Of a stretch of 64,000 nucleotides of DNA, positions 16,837 to 25,350 are shown piece by piece. The notes below the pieces were generated by a model that worked only from the letters and a program-made list of their open reading frames with translations, was not told the DNA's origin and ran no database searches. Each line of letters starts with the position of its first letter. Positions within the stretch are counted from its first letter, which is position 1. The translations under genes and the position numbers were made by a program. Origin of the DNA: Cytobacillus sp. FSL H8-0458 (GTDB lineage Bacteria > Bacillota > Bacilli > Bacillales > Cytobacillaceae). The stretch spans positions 3,872,001-3,936,000 of the forward strand of contig NZ_JBBOBR010000001.1 in NCBI RefSeq assembly GCF_038002165.1, in the 5' to 3' direction.

Positions 16837-17835
16837 TTATTCCCCAACCACCTTAGCATCCTTCAGCATTTCCTCTGTCAGAGTAATCCCCTGCTCCTCT
16901 GCTGCTTTTTTGTTAATCACCAGCTCAAGGCTTTCCGGGTAGCCGACAGGAATCTCACTCGGCTTTTTGCCTTCAAGGATTTCAACAGCCATTTGGCCTG
17001 TGGAGTATCCCAAATCATGATATTCAAAACCGTAGGAGGCAAAGCCGCCCCGTTTAACCGAATCACTTTCCCCAACAAAAGCTGGAATGTCTTTTTCATT
17101 GGCGACGTTCAGCACAGATTCAAGGGCAGAAACCACAGTATTGTCCTTAGGGATGTAAAACACATCAGCACGCCCCACTAAGGATTCAGCAGCCTGCTTC
17201 ACCTCGGAGCTTGTTGAGATAGTCGTTTCAACCGCTTCCAGGCCCGCCGCCTCGATAGCTTCTTTTGCATGCTTAACATTTACTACTGAGTTTGGTTCCC
17301 CGTCATTGTATATGATGCCGACCTTCTTAGCATCAGGTACAAATGTTTTGATAGAGTCAATTGTATTTTTGATGGCATCCGGATGTGTATCAGATGTACC
17401 CGTGGCATTCCCGCCCGGCTTTTCCATGCTTTCCACAAGCTCAGCTCCAACAGGATCGGTGATGGCTGTAAACAGGATCGGAATATCCTTTGTGGATTGC
17501 ACAACCGATTGGGCACTGGCGGTAGCGATGGTGAGGATCAAATCATTCTTGTCCGCGACCAGGTTCTGGGCGATGGACATATTATTGTTCATATCCCCCT
17601 GGGCGTTCTGGAAGTCAATTTTAAGATTTTTTCCTTCTTCATAGCCCGCATCTTTCAGTGCGGCAATAAACCCTTCTCTCGCAGAATCCAGTGATGGATG
17701 CTCGACAATTTGCGTGATGCCGATTTTAACCGTTTTCTTTTCAGAAGCTTCCCCGCTGGTTTCCTCATTTCCTGAACCGCAGGCAGCAAGCATCAGCAAG
17801 GCACTGCTTGCCAGGATGGCCAACATCTTTTTCAT
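16837..17835 (-). CDS. ABC transporter substrate-binding lipoprotein (TrpX-like)
   Basis: 332 residues with a lipoprotein signal peptide (lipobox LAAC at about residues 16-19) and a periplasmic-binding-protein fold of the COG2984/TrpX type. Typical features are KIGITQIVEHPSLD, DLILTIATASAQ and VFYIPKDNTV. Members bind aromatic amino acids or similar small ligands; the ligand here is not determined. The gene stands alone between two terminators. The permease and ATPase genes normally next to this family are not in the window, so it is either an orphan or part of a split system. Confidence 0.85.
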   Translation of the reverse strand: MKKMLAILASSALLMLAACGSGNEETSGEASEKKTVKIGITQIVEHPSLDSAREGFIAALKDAGYEEGKNLKIDFQNAQGDMNNNMSIAQNLVADKNDLILTIATASAQSVVQSTKDIPILFTAITDPVGAELVESMEKPGGNATGTSDTHPDAIKNTIDSIKTFVPDAKKVGIIYNDGEPNSVVNVKHAKEAIEAAGLEAVETTISTSSEVKQAAESLVGRADVFYIPKDNTVVSALESVLNVANEKDIPAFVGESDSVKRGGFASYGFEYHDLGYSTGQMAVEILEGKKPSEIPVGYPESLELVINKKAAEEQGITLTEEMLKDAKVVGE

Positions 17836-17947
17836 TAAAAATTACCCCCGATATTTTTATAATTTTTATAATATTTTGATATTAACATGTTTAATATGCT
17901 AGTAACAATAGCTAATCCACTTTTTGTCTGATAAATTGAAATCAATG

Positions 17948-17982
17948 AAAAAAACAAGGCTGGCTCCATTTGGAACCAGCCT
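17948..17982 (-). terminator. Terminator of the M14 carboxypeptidase gene
   Basis: Minus-strand stem AGGCTGGTTCC/TGGAGCCAGCCT (one G-T pair, short loop), followed by TGTTTTTTT. Confidence 0.85.
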
Positions 17983-17993
17983 CTGCTGCTCTA

Positions 17994-19184
17994 TTATCGA
18001 ATTGACACCCTATTAGGGATTTCATTATATTCTTCCGGATTCAAATCATAAACACTGCCATCCGCAACACCATTAATGATTCCCATAACACCAGTTTCTA
18101 CAGTCTTAACCAGCTGGCCTTTCATCTTTTGGCCATAGTTCTGTGTCTGCCCTTTTACCTCAAACAGGACTACCCCGCTTCCGTTCAAGGCAAAGGAACC
18201 CAATGCAGTTCCAGGCAAGTCTAAATCCTGGTCATATAAAGAAATATTGGTGAACACTGAATTGCCTTTTTCCTGAAGTGCATCATATAGTGCCACATTT
18301 AACTGCCGGGAGAAATCAAAGCGGTAATTCTCCGCATATTGATTATATTTTGATCCCTCTGGTGAATTTGGATCCGGAATAAAATCTGCTGAGATGGACA
18401 TTGTAACGTCTTCATCCGTTCCTTCGATCTTATAGAAATTTTGGTGATGAAGGTCTAAAAAGACTTCTACATTCCCAAACTCCTCTTGCAGACCTTTATA
18501 TACATCCCGGACGGTTTGGGATTCAGGCGTAATATACCAGCCTGGAGTGCTTGAATTGCCCGGGAAGTCCTCAGCTTTCGGAACATAGTTCAAGTCAGGG
18601 TTAAAGTCACGGTTTACATCAAAGCCTGGAGCTGCTGCATAGTCATCCCCCTGCAGGGTGCGTGTGTAATAATTCCAGGTTGGCAGTGCATTATGTAATT
18701 GAGGGAACTGCTCCTGAACTTCTTCCCAGGTCATCACATTACCACGCCTGTCCAATTCGGAACCATCTGCATTCATCATTGGAATCGCTACAATCGTCAG
18801 TTCTTCCCTAATCCTTTTCGCATCTGCTGATTGACTTGAACCTAAATATTGGAGAATATTCAGCAGTGCGACAGTACCGGTTTTTTCATTCCCATGAATT
18901 TCACTCTGTACCAGGACTACTTTATCCCCATGGCCCACTCTTGCTGTAAAGATATCTCTTCCCTGATTTGTTTTACCTGCAGACTCAACCTGAACCAGGC
19001 CATTCGATGACTTTTCAAGCTGGCTCAGCTTTTTCTTCAATTCTTCATAATCTACAAAGCCGCTAATAGATATATTTTCCTCTGTCACAGGCTTTGCTCC
19101 CTCAGCAAAACTAACTTGAGGTACGAGTATTGATGCTGCCAATGCTGCTGAACTAAGTACTTTCCATAATGATTTTTTCTTCAT
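17994..19184 (-). CDS. Secreted M14-family zinc carboxypeptidase
   Basis: 396 residues with a Sec signal peptide (KKKSLWKVLSSAALAASILVPQVSFA, cleavage about residue 27). Zinc ligands fit the M14 pattern: HGNE (His about 95, Glu about 98) and the second His in LDLHHQ (about 243). The catalytic Glu is in VVLFEVKGQ (about 341). The enzyme should trim C-terminal residues from peptides outside the cell. It has its own terminator and upstream spacing, so it is monocistronic. Side-chain specificity is not predictable from what I can see. Confidence 0.88.
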   Translation of the reverse strand: MKKKSLWKVLSSAALAASILVPQVSFAEGAKPVTEENISISGFVDYEELKKKLSQLEKSSNGLVQVESAGKTNQGRDIFTARVGHGDKVVLVQSEIHGNEKTGTVALLNILQYLGSSQSADAKRIREELTIVAIPMMNADGSELDRRGNVMTWEEVQEQFPQLHNALPTWNYYTRTLQGDDYAAAPGFDVNRDFNPDLNYVPKAEDFPGNSSTPGWYITPESQTVRDVYKGLQEEFGNVEVFLDLHHQNFYKIEGTDEDVTMSISADFIPDPNSPEGSKYNQYAENYRFDFSRQLNVALYDALQEKGNSVFTNISLYDQDLDLPGTALGSFALNGSGVVLFEVKGQTQNYGQKMKGQLVKTVETGVMGIINGVADGSVYDLNPEEYNEIPNRVSIR

Positions 19185-19461
19185 TTTTTAGCCTCCCCTG
19201 TTTTTTTAATTCGATATCCGAATTATTTCTATCATGCCTTTTAAGCAAGAGGATGTAAATCTGCTAAAAGAATTAATATTCTGAATAATAAATATCCTAC
19301 ATTATCCTTATTTGATAAGACTTTCATCATATACAAACGGGCACATACATTCATTCTTCATCACATTATGAATCTGATTCATCTTCGTTTTTCTTGCCCG
19401 ATTGGAAAAGATCAGCATCAAAAAAGGGAAGCATTTCTTAAAGAGCTCCCCCTGATAGCTA

Positions 19462-19662
19462 TTAATAAGGATATCCAAATCCTGGTCCACAGCAAGGCTG
19501 CGGGTAATAATAAGGCGGCGGTGGCGGATACCCATAATATGGACGCGGGTAAAATAAGGCCGTGCCCAATAAACCTCCTGCTAACCCGCCTAAAAAAGGC
19601 AGACCAAAGAATCCAAAAAACCGCTGATCCTGCGGCTGAATAGGGCCTCTGTAAGGGTACAT
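19462..19662 (-). CDS. Pro/Tyr/Gly-rich small protein, possible spore-coat component
   Basis: 66 residues: MYPYRGPIQPQ, a Gly/Phe/Leu hydrophobic middle (FFGLPFLGGLAGGLLGTALF), and a proline-tyrosine tail with CCGPGFGYPY. Similar low-complexity proteins are frequent in spore formers and are often coat-associated (general knowledge). The frame is chosen over two overlapping minus-strand frames because only this one has the biased, family-like composition and a plausible GGAGG ribosome binding site (GGAAATGGAGG region). Function unproven. Confidence 0.65.
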   Translation of the reverse strand: MYPYRGPIQPQDQRFFGFFGLPFLGGLAGGLLGTALFYPRPYYGYPPPPPYYYPQPCCGPGFGYPY

Positions 19663-19836
19663 TCATTTATACCTCCATTTCCTCTGTATATGCCTACATT
19701 ATTGTATATGCGTGGAAATGGGTTTGGCTTGGGCAAATTCACTACATTTGGAGAGGGAATGTTGGGGACATATTAAACGAAAAACCTTGAAAGGCATAGC
19801 CAATCAAGGTCAATTATTTTTTTATACCAATTAAGC

Positions 19837-20275
19837 CTAATCCTCAATTAATTCTATAAAATATTCATTATTATTGAGAAACTTTTTAAAAAAATCCTCT
19901 AACGATTCAGCTATTTGAGTATCGAAATAAAATATTGGATTATTAGCTAATTGTAAATCTATTGAAATATAAACACCCTCGTTTACTTCAAAAAAAAATA
20001 AGTTTATCTTCATCATCAAAAAGTTCATCTAAATCTGGATCAAATTCAAAAACACCTTCTCTTAATCTAATATCTGCTACAGCCCCTGGTCCCAATATTC
20101 TATTAATTGAATTAGCACTTAGACCTTCAATAAAACCATAACCAACTTCTAAATATAACTGTTTTAAATCACTTGGAAGGCTGATGCCCATTCTTTGTTC
20201 AGCTTTTAATATATCATCATTAGGTACCTTATAAAGTTTATTTTCTAGTTCATTTATAAATTCAAAATCAGCCAT
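19837..20275 (-). pseudogene. SUKH (SMI1/KNR4) immunity gene, frameshifted
   Basis: The first 95 residues (MADFEFINELENKLYKVPND, then ISLPSDLKQLYLEVGYGF) match the SMI1/KNR4 immunity fold. The frame stops at a run of nine T's on the minus strand (19990-19998). With eight T's the frame would continue as KLIFFEVNEGVYISIDL to a natural end at NNEYFIELIED, giving a normal SUKH protein of about 145 residues. The break is therefore a single-base insertion in a homopolymer. Its ribosome binding site AAGGAGG overlaps the end of the toxin frame, the usual toxin-immunity coupling. A sequencing error cannot be excluded. Confidence 0.8.
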
Positions 20276-20283
20276 ATGCTATT

Positions 20284-21093
20284 TTACCTCCTTGGAAATA
20301 GTTTACCCGATGGAGCTCCCTTTCCATGTATCCCTGCTTAGTGTTCATTAGGATATTTTGCGGGATGAATATTCCACTACTCATGAGGGCCGCCAAAATT
20401 GTTCTCTATGATATGATGGGCATCATACGGTTGACCAATACTCCGAGCAACCTCTCCATTCTTATCAAGCACTTCTTCTGTATATCTTGGCCACTTTTGA
20501 TTGGTTTTTTCTTCCCATTCTGCAATCAATTTATCTTTCAAGCTCGATGTAAATTTGCTTCTATGCTTAGCTGTCTCTTTTGGTGTCAATTTTTCATAGT
20601 TTTTGTTTCTCAAGTCTTCTTTTATTAGATGAATCTGCTCTTTATTAACCTTTCGTCCAGTTTTAGCCTCTATATCCCTCAAATAAGCTTTTGCTAAATC
20701 CTTATTAAGTTCACCCGTACTCTTACCAGCCTTCTTCCCCGGCAAGACCACATTACCCTTTTCCTCTTTCAATATCCTGACAAGCGCATCAAAGTCGGCC
20801 TTTTTGATGCTTTTCCGTATGACCTTGGTACCTTGTTTTCGGACAACAGCCGCGAGCGACAGGTATTCGAGTATTTCAAGCGGGGTTCCGTCAGATATGG
20901 AGTCCAATTCCCGCACTCCTCCCACTCGGTCTTCTGGAATGGAGTCGACGAATTCGCAGGATTTTCCTTTTTCTCCATAGAATTCTCTGACAATCCGGCC
21001 GTCCTCGTATAGATGAAACTTTCCGCCCTGATTTTCGCTGCCAATGCCATACTCATCTATAACATCGACAGTCATGATCTCCCGGCCGCTCAA
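20284..21093 (-). pseudogene. HNH-nuclease polymorphic toxin C-terminal part, nonsense-mutated
   Basis: The frame from 21093 encodes the C-terminal end of an LXG/YeeF-like toxin with an HNH core (QPYDAHHIIENNFGGPHE). It stops at TAG where the family has Trp (HEWWNIHP-type motif). In the same frame it continues WNIHPAKYPNEH, then a TAA where Gln is expected, then AGIHGKGAPSGKLFPRR and the true stop at 20284. Two point mutations (TGG to TAG, CAA to TAA) thus remove the last catalytic His segment. The N-terminal LXG domain is missing: upstream of about 21090 the sequence belongs to a gene on the other strand. It is probably inactive. Confidence 0.85.
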
Positions 21094-21298
21094 GCAGGGA
21101 AAACTGGCAGATGAATTTGAGGATATCCGGTTTGAACAAATGCTTACGAGTTACACTGACATTGAGTCAAATCAGTTTCATGATGTGTTTTCAGCCATAA
21201 GCCGGAAGCTGCAGCAGATCCAGCAGGAAATCGATTATATCAAACAAACAATCGCTTCCCCGGAAGCACAGCTTGCAGCAGAGAGGTGGAAGAAATAA
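21090..21298 (+). pseudogene. Truncated YwqH-like (DUF5082) gene, 3' part
   Basis: About 70 residues of a helical protein (FEQMLTSYTDIESNQFHD, then ISRKLQQIQQEIDYIKQTIAS) with the composition and length of the C-terminal half of YwqH/DUF5082 proteins, which precede YwqI-type genes in Bacillus LXG toxin operons. The 5' half is absent: the frame runs backwards into the antisense toxin fragment, so a rearrangement junction lies at roughly 21060-21100. The nearby downstream gene is the expected partner. Confidence 0.6.
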
Positions 21299-21314
21299 TG
21301 AGGAGGTACTGAGA

Positions 21315-21599
21315 ATGGATACTGAGATTAAGCTAAGGATAAGCGATATAGAACTGGCACTTTCTAAACTTCAATCCTCCGCTAACGGGCTTCAGCCAAC
21401 CCTTCTATCCACTATTGGGGAGAATAATGTCCTTGATTTCATCAATAAGCTGAACGCTTTAAATAGGCAGCTTCAACAGGGGACAGAAGCCTATAAATCT
21501 ATATTGCTCAAAAATGAAGAAACAACGCGGCTATCCGTACAATTCTTAGATGAATCGGATCGGCTGCTTTCCAGGGGTATACATGCGGTTAAAAAATAA
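21315..21599 (+). CDS. YwqI/YxiC-like (DUF5344) protein of an LXG toxin operon
   Basis: 94 residues from the ATG at 21315, placed after GAGGAGG. It is an all-helical protein (MDTEIKLRISDIELALSKL, then ENNVLDFINKLNALNRQLQQ) with the size and pattern of YwqI/YxiC proteins. These small helical proteins pair with LXG toxins for T7SS export (family knowledge). The LXG toxin gene that should follow is missing; a terminator follows instead. The gene is intact but orphaned. Confidence 0.7.
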   Translation: MDTEIKLRISDIELALSKLQSSANGLQPTLLSTIGENNVLDFINKLNALNRQLQQGTEAYKSILLKNEETTRLSVQFLDESDRLLSRGIHAVKK

Positions 21600-21626
21600 T
21601 CCCCTTAGCAAACAACCCTTTTTCAC

Positions 21627-21671
21627 AGGCTTCCGACAAGTTTTGGCCAGCTTATGGGAAGCCTCTTTTTA
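21627..21671 (+). terminator. Terminator after the DUF5344 gene
   Basis: AGGCTTCC and GGAAGCCT form an 8-bp stem with a long loop, followed by CTTTTTA. Confidence 0.6.
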
Positions 21672-21841
21672 TACCTTCAATGCTGGCAGAATACCAGGAT
21701 TTCGCAGTCACCTCCCCTCTTTCAAGTTTCCATTAATAAACCACTTATAAAAAACGAAAATAAATAATAATTTATAGAGCTGATGTATTTTGTTATTCTA
21801 GTAAATATGCATATTGGGCAGCTTAGGAGTGGATTTTAACC

Positions 21842-23026
21842 GTGAACAAAAAAGACATTGCACAGATTCGGAAACAATTTAAATTAAACAATGACTTACT
21901 AAAGATCTCAGATATATTTAACGTCTACATTATGAAGGAATCAAGCGAGATATATCATTATGAAAGCCAGCCTTTTGAAATGCTGGATCAGGATCAGCAG
22001 GAGCTGTTTATGGACAACTTCAAAAAGATGCTTGGCGGCCAATTGGATGAAAAGCTCTTTGAGTTAAAGTTTCAGAGAGATGCGGAAAACAGCAGTCAGC
22101 TCATCCTTCATCAAGGATTGTTGACTAATGATGCTGAAGGATGGACGGAACAAATGCTTCAAATTGTCGGCAAAATGCTGGGAATTCGGCAATATGAAAA
22201 GGATATTGTCGTTACGTTCATTCGCGGAGAGTATCTTAAGCCCATGAAGCGCCGCAATCCAGAGGCCGAGGAAAGTGAACGGGATGCTGTTTATTCTCAT
22301 CCCTTTATTCTCTGCAGCATCAATAACACGCAGGAACCGAAGAAAGAACTGCTTTTTGACTATGTCGAAAGGGAATTTAAATATCATTTTACCGTTGATC
22401 CGATTATCAATCTCAAGGCTCCCATTTCAGGGTTCCTATTCCCTTGCTTCACTGATCACGCGGCTGATGTCAATCATGTCCTGTATTCAGCGGGCAAGGT
22501 CCATGAGCCTGACCACCAGTTCATTGAGGACGTTTTAAACGGGGAAGAAACAATGACGGCGCAGGATGATAAAATCGTTTTTGAAGAAATTATTAAAGAC
22601 GTAACAGGAGATCAGCTTAGCACCTCAACACTTTCCAGCGTATATGAAGAGATAAACCGGATGATCGTGGAAAACGAAGAGGATGAACCGCCTAAGCTGG
22701 ATTACAAAGACGTAGAACATGTCTTAAAGGTGAGCGGTATCGAAGACATTGATTCTGAAAAGGTCCAATCCGCTTATCAAAAGATCATTGATGATGACAA
22801 ATATGAAATAAAGGCAAGCAGCGTCCTGCCTAAGTATAATTCAAAATCAATCAAAATCAGCACAAAGGCAGCCAACATATCCATCTGCCCGCAGGATTTG
22901 AGATATGTAAAACAAGTCCATTTTGACGGCAAGCGTTACCTGATGATCGAAGTGGAAGAAGATACCGTGATTGAAGGCTTCACGATGATTCCGGAAGCTT
23001 TTGGCGGGGGTCAGGATAAAGAATAA
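21842..23026 (+). CDS. DUF4317 family protein
   Basis: 394 residues beginning at GTG, with GGAGTGG about 9 nt upstream. The N-terminus (NKKDIAQIRKQFKLNNDLLK followed by ISDIFNVYI) and the block DYVEREFKYHFTVDPIIN are typical of DUF4317. No signal peptide or membrane segment; acidic, cytosolic. Function unknown. A second, damaged copy of about 125 bp of its 3' part lies at 24964-25088. Transcription ends at the hairpin at 23118. Confidence 0.8.
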   Translation: MNKKDIAQIRKQFKLNNDLLKISDIFNVYIMKESSEIYHYESQPFEMLDQDQQELFMDNFKKMLGGQLDEKLFELKFQRDAENSSQLILHQGLLTNDAEGWTEQMLQIVGKMLGIRQYEKDIVVTFIRGEYLKPMKRRNPEAEESERDAVYSHPFILCSINNTQEPKKELLFDYVEREFKYHFTVDPIINLKAPISGFLFPCFTDHAADVNHVLYSAGKVHEPDHQFIEDVLNGEETMTAQDDKIVFEEIIKDVTGDQLSTSTLSSVYEEINRMIVENEEDEPPKLDYKDVEHVLKVSGIEDIDSEKVQSAYQKIIDDDKYEIKASSVLPKYNSKSIKISTKAANISICPQDLRYVKQVHFDGKRYLMIEVEEDTVIEGFTMIPEAFGGGQDKE

Positions 23027-23117
23027 AGGGGCAGAGAAAGTGTCCTGGTTCTCTTGCTTTCTTCCGAAAGAAGCAAAGAATAATAAAATGATGGTTTGTC
23101 TATCTTTCCTATAAAAG

Positions 23118-23146
23118 AGGAATTCCGAATCAGGAATTCCTTTTTT
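23118..23146 (+). terminator. Terminator downstream of the DUF4317 gene
   Basis: AGGAATTC and GAATTCCT with an 8-nt loop, then TTTTTT. The rest of the gap to 23343 (about 200 bp) is AT-rich and shows no further gene; a promoter for the next operon should lie at about 23260-23320 but no clear consensus was found. Confidence 0.85.
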
Positions 23147-23342
23147 GTTGACGTTTGCTAAAAGTGTTGTATATTACGGTTTCATCGAATAATAACATTT
23201 TTTATAAAAACACCATTTTTCGTATTGCCAACAAGTGCTTCTTCTGTATTAAACAGGAATAGTCATACAGTTGTTTGTCAGTCTTTTTTTATTTCGAGAA
23301 ACATATACTCAATAAGAATGACTTTAAAATAGGAGGATTTAA

Positions 23343-23552
23343 ATGGCAAACAACAACATGTTAAGCTTCTATGACCCCTATGTTTATCAGACATTAACAA
23401 CAATTGTTGGTAATATAGTTACCGTTCAAACCATGAGGGGAAGCGTTCGTGGCTCCTTGAAAAATGTTTTTCCAGATCACATTGTTGTAGAATCTAACGG
23501 AACTCCCTTTTTTATTCGTACCCAGCAGATTATTTGGATTTTTCCTGGTTAA
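23343..23552 (+). CDS. YuzF-like DUF2642 protein
   Basis: 69 residues preceded by AGGAGG. The core GNIVTVQTMRGSVRGSLKNV and the C-terminal FFIRTQQIIWIFPG fit the DUF2642/YuzF family of small beta-barrel proteins found in spore formers. It lies 24 nt upstream of the manganese catalase gene, so the two are probably one operon, which suggests a shared spore or stress role. No catalytic residues are evident. Confidence 0.7.
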   Translation: MANNNMLSFYDPYVYQTLTTIVGNIVTVQTMRGSVRGSLKNVFPDHIVVESNGTPFFIRTQQIIWIFPG

Positions 23553-23576
23553 CAAAAAAGAATTGGAGGGGAGATA

Positions 23577-24467
23577 ATGTTTAAAAGAATAAATAAATTG
23601 GCAATTGAACTTCCTATACCCGCTCACGGCGATATGAATGCTGCAGCAGCAGTACAAGAGCTCCTGGGTGGCAAGTTTGGGGAGATGTCAACCTTAAATA
23701 ATTATATGTTTCAGTCTTTTAACTTCAGAAATAAGAAAAAGCTAAAGCCATTCTATGAGTTAGTGGCAAGCATTACAGCGGAAGAATTTGGTCATGTAGA
23801 ACTCGTTTCTAATACAATTAATTTGTTATCGGTAGGTAATACATTCCCAGGGGATCCGGATATTACTCCACTTCAAAATGGGAAGGATGCAAGAAACACC
23901 CACCATTTTATTTCTACAGCTCAAACCTCTATACCAGGTGATTCAATGGGAAGACCGTGGACTGGTGATAATGTTTTTAATAGTGGTAATCTGGTTTTAG
24001 ATTTAACACATAACTTTTTTCTAGAGGTTGGTGCACGTACACATAAGATGAGAGTGTATGAGATGACTGATAACCCCGTTGCAAGAACTATGATTGGGTA
24101 TTTACTTGTACGTGGAGGAACACATATCCTCGCCTATGCGAAAGCAATCGAAATTGCTACAGGGGTAGATTTGACAAAAATGCTTCCAGTTCCAAATCTC
24201 GATAACTCAAAATTTGATTATTCCAGACCATTCATAGAAAAAGGCCTAAGCAATGTGCTATACACATGGAGTGAAACAGAATACAGGGATATCGGAATGA
24301 TTTGGAAAGGAACAAATCCGGAAAATGGGCAACCGCTTGAAGTGAAAATTGGTACTCCTGAAGGCGGACCAATTCCAGATTTAGAAGAATTACCCGAAGA
24401 GTTTGCTCCTGGTATTACTAGGGACGATTATGAAATAATCAAAAAACGTCTTATGGAAAATTTATAA
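23577..24467 (+). CDS. Manganese catalase
   Basis: 296 residues, full length for the Mn-catalase family (YdbD/CotJC-like). The four-helix bundle ligands are visible: Glu in VQELLGGKFGEMST, Glu and His in TAEEFGHVELV, Glu in FFLEVGARTHKMRVYEM and His in RGGTHILAYAKAIE. It dismutates hydrogen peroxide with a di-manganese centre. It has a strong GGAGGGG ribosome binding site and sits behind the YuzF-like gene. It ends at a terminator at 24549. Confidence 0.92.
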   Translation: MFKRINKLAIELPIPAHGDMNAAAAVQELLGGKFGEMSTLNNYMFQSFNFRNKKKLKPFYELVASITAEEFGHVELVSNTINLLSVGNTFPGDPDITPLQNGKDARNTHHFISTAQTSIPGDSMGRPWTGDNVFNSGNLVLDLTHNFFLEVGARTHKMRVYEMTDNPVARTMIGYLLVRGGTHILAYAKAIEIATGVDLTKMLPVPNLDNSKFDYSRPFIEKGLSNVLYTWSETEYRDIGMIWKGTNPENGQPLEVKIGTPEGGPIPDLEELPEEFAPGITRDDYEIIKKRLMENL

Positions 24468-24548
24468 TGGATATTTTGCAGGAACATAAAATTTGAATAT
24501 GTTTAACGAACGGCAATAACAGCCACTGATTGCTATTTTCACAAAAAG

Positions 24549-24581
24549 ACCAAATTCTGAAGTTGAGAATCTGGTTTTTTT
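24549..24581 (+). terminator. Terminator of the manganese catalase operon
   Basis: ACCAAATTCT and AGAATCTGGT form an imperfect stem followed by TTTTTTT. Confidence 0.75.
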
Positions 24582-24620
24582 GAGTTTTTACAGTTACTCC
24601 CTTCTAAAACTCGCACTCTT

Positions 24621-24719
24621 GACGATCATGTTACAAAAAATGTGTATCTCCATGTAACCCAAGAAATGAAGAAAGAAGCCTCTCAAAAGTTCGCTGAACT
24701 CATGAAAAGCCTCTATTAA
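24621..24719 (+). pseudogene. Tyrosine integrase, C-terminal remnant
   Basis: 33 codons reading DDHVTKNVYLHVTQEMKKEA and ending FAELMKSLY. This is nearly identical to the end of the damaged integrase at 34160-35369 and includes the catalytic Tyr of the NVYLHVT box. Nothing upstream continues the frame. It is followed, as in the other two copies, by an ATATCAAGGGTT-type sequence and a piece of groEL. Confidence 0.85.
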
Positions 24720-24792
24720 TTTACCTCCATGTTAGCATTTCACTCTCATCTTACTCTAAAACCCACTTATATCAAGGGTTCGAGAGCGTTAT

Positions 24793-24945
24793 TACATCCT
24801 GCCGCCCATATCAGGCATTGCAGGGCCAGCATTTTCTTCCGGCTTATCAGCAACTACTGCTTCAGCAGCTAAGAACATAACGGCAACAGATCCAGCGTTT
24901 TGAAGAGCTGAACGAGTTACTTTAGTTGGGTTAACGGTACCAGCT
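24793..24945 (-). pseudogene. groEL 3'-end fragment (left-most attachment scar)
   Basis: About 150 bp highly similar to the 3' end of the intact groEL at 52273, including the stop codon and the AGPAMPDM region. It has one mismatch in the terminal MM codons and a deletion within the GGM repeat. It is a displaced attachment copy left by integration. Confidence 0.9.
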
Positions 24946-24963
24946 GGGGTCAGGAACCAACAT

Positions 24964-25088
24964 TATGAAATAAAGGCAAGCAGCGTCCTGCCTAAATATA
25001 ATTCAAAATCAATCAAAGTCAGCACAAGGCAGCCAACATATCCATCTGCCCGCAGGATCTCAGTTATGTAAGACAAGTCCATTTTGAT
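24964..25088 (+). pseudogene. Fragment duplicated from the DUF4317 gene
   Basis: About 125 bp nearly identical to 22802-22928 in the same orientation, with a one-base deletion and a few substitutions. It is joined to a groEL fragment on the left and a PAS-domain gene fragment on the right. Confidence 0.9.
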
Positions 25089-25236
25089 GCCAACCAAGTA
25101 TTTCAGTAAATGTTGGATTAGCATGAATAATGGACCCATCTTGTCCTAAGATAAAGATAGCATCAATGGTATTTTCCCAAACAAGTTCAAAAGCCTCATA
25201 ACCAATATTTGAAATTTCCTTCATATAATTATTCAT
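25089..25236 (-). pseudogene. PAS-domain sensor protein, N-terminal fragment
   Basis: From the ATG at 25236 the frame reads about 49 codons including NTIDAIFILGQDGSIIHANP and FTEILGW, a classic start of a PAS domain. It is cut off at the junction with the DUF4317 fragment. The rest of the sensor (kinase or cyclase) is missing. Confidence 0.75.
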
Positions 25237-25350
25237 TCTATTCCCACGTTTCCTATCATCCTTGTATTTATTATTTTATTAATCGCTCATTAACCATTGA
25301 AGTCATGAAAGAAGAGCGACCAAATTGCTTTGATACGCTCTTTTATAATC

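Noticed and set aside
19308..19535. 75-residue minus-strand frame upstream of the carboxypeptidase
   Set aside because: It overlaps the Pro/Tyr-rich small protein in another frame and has no family-like composition.
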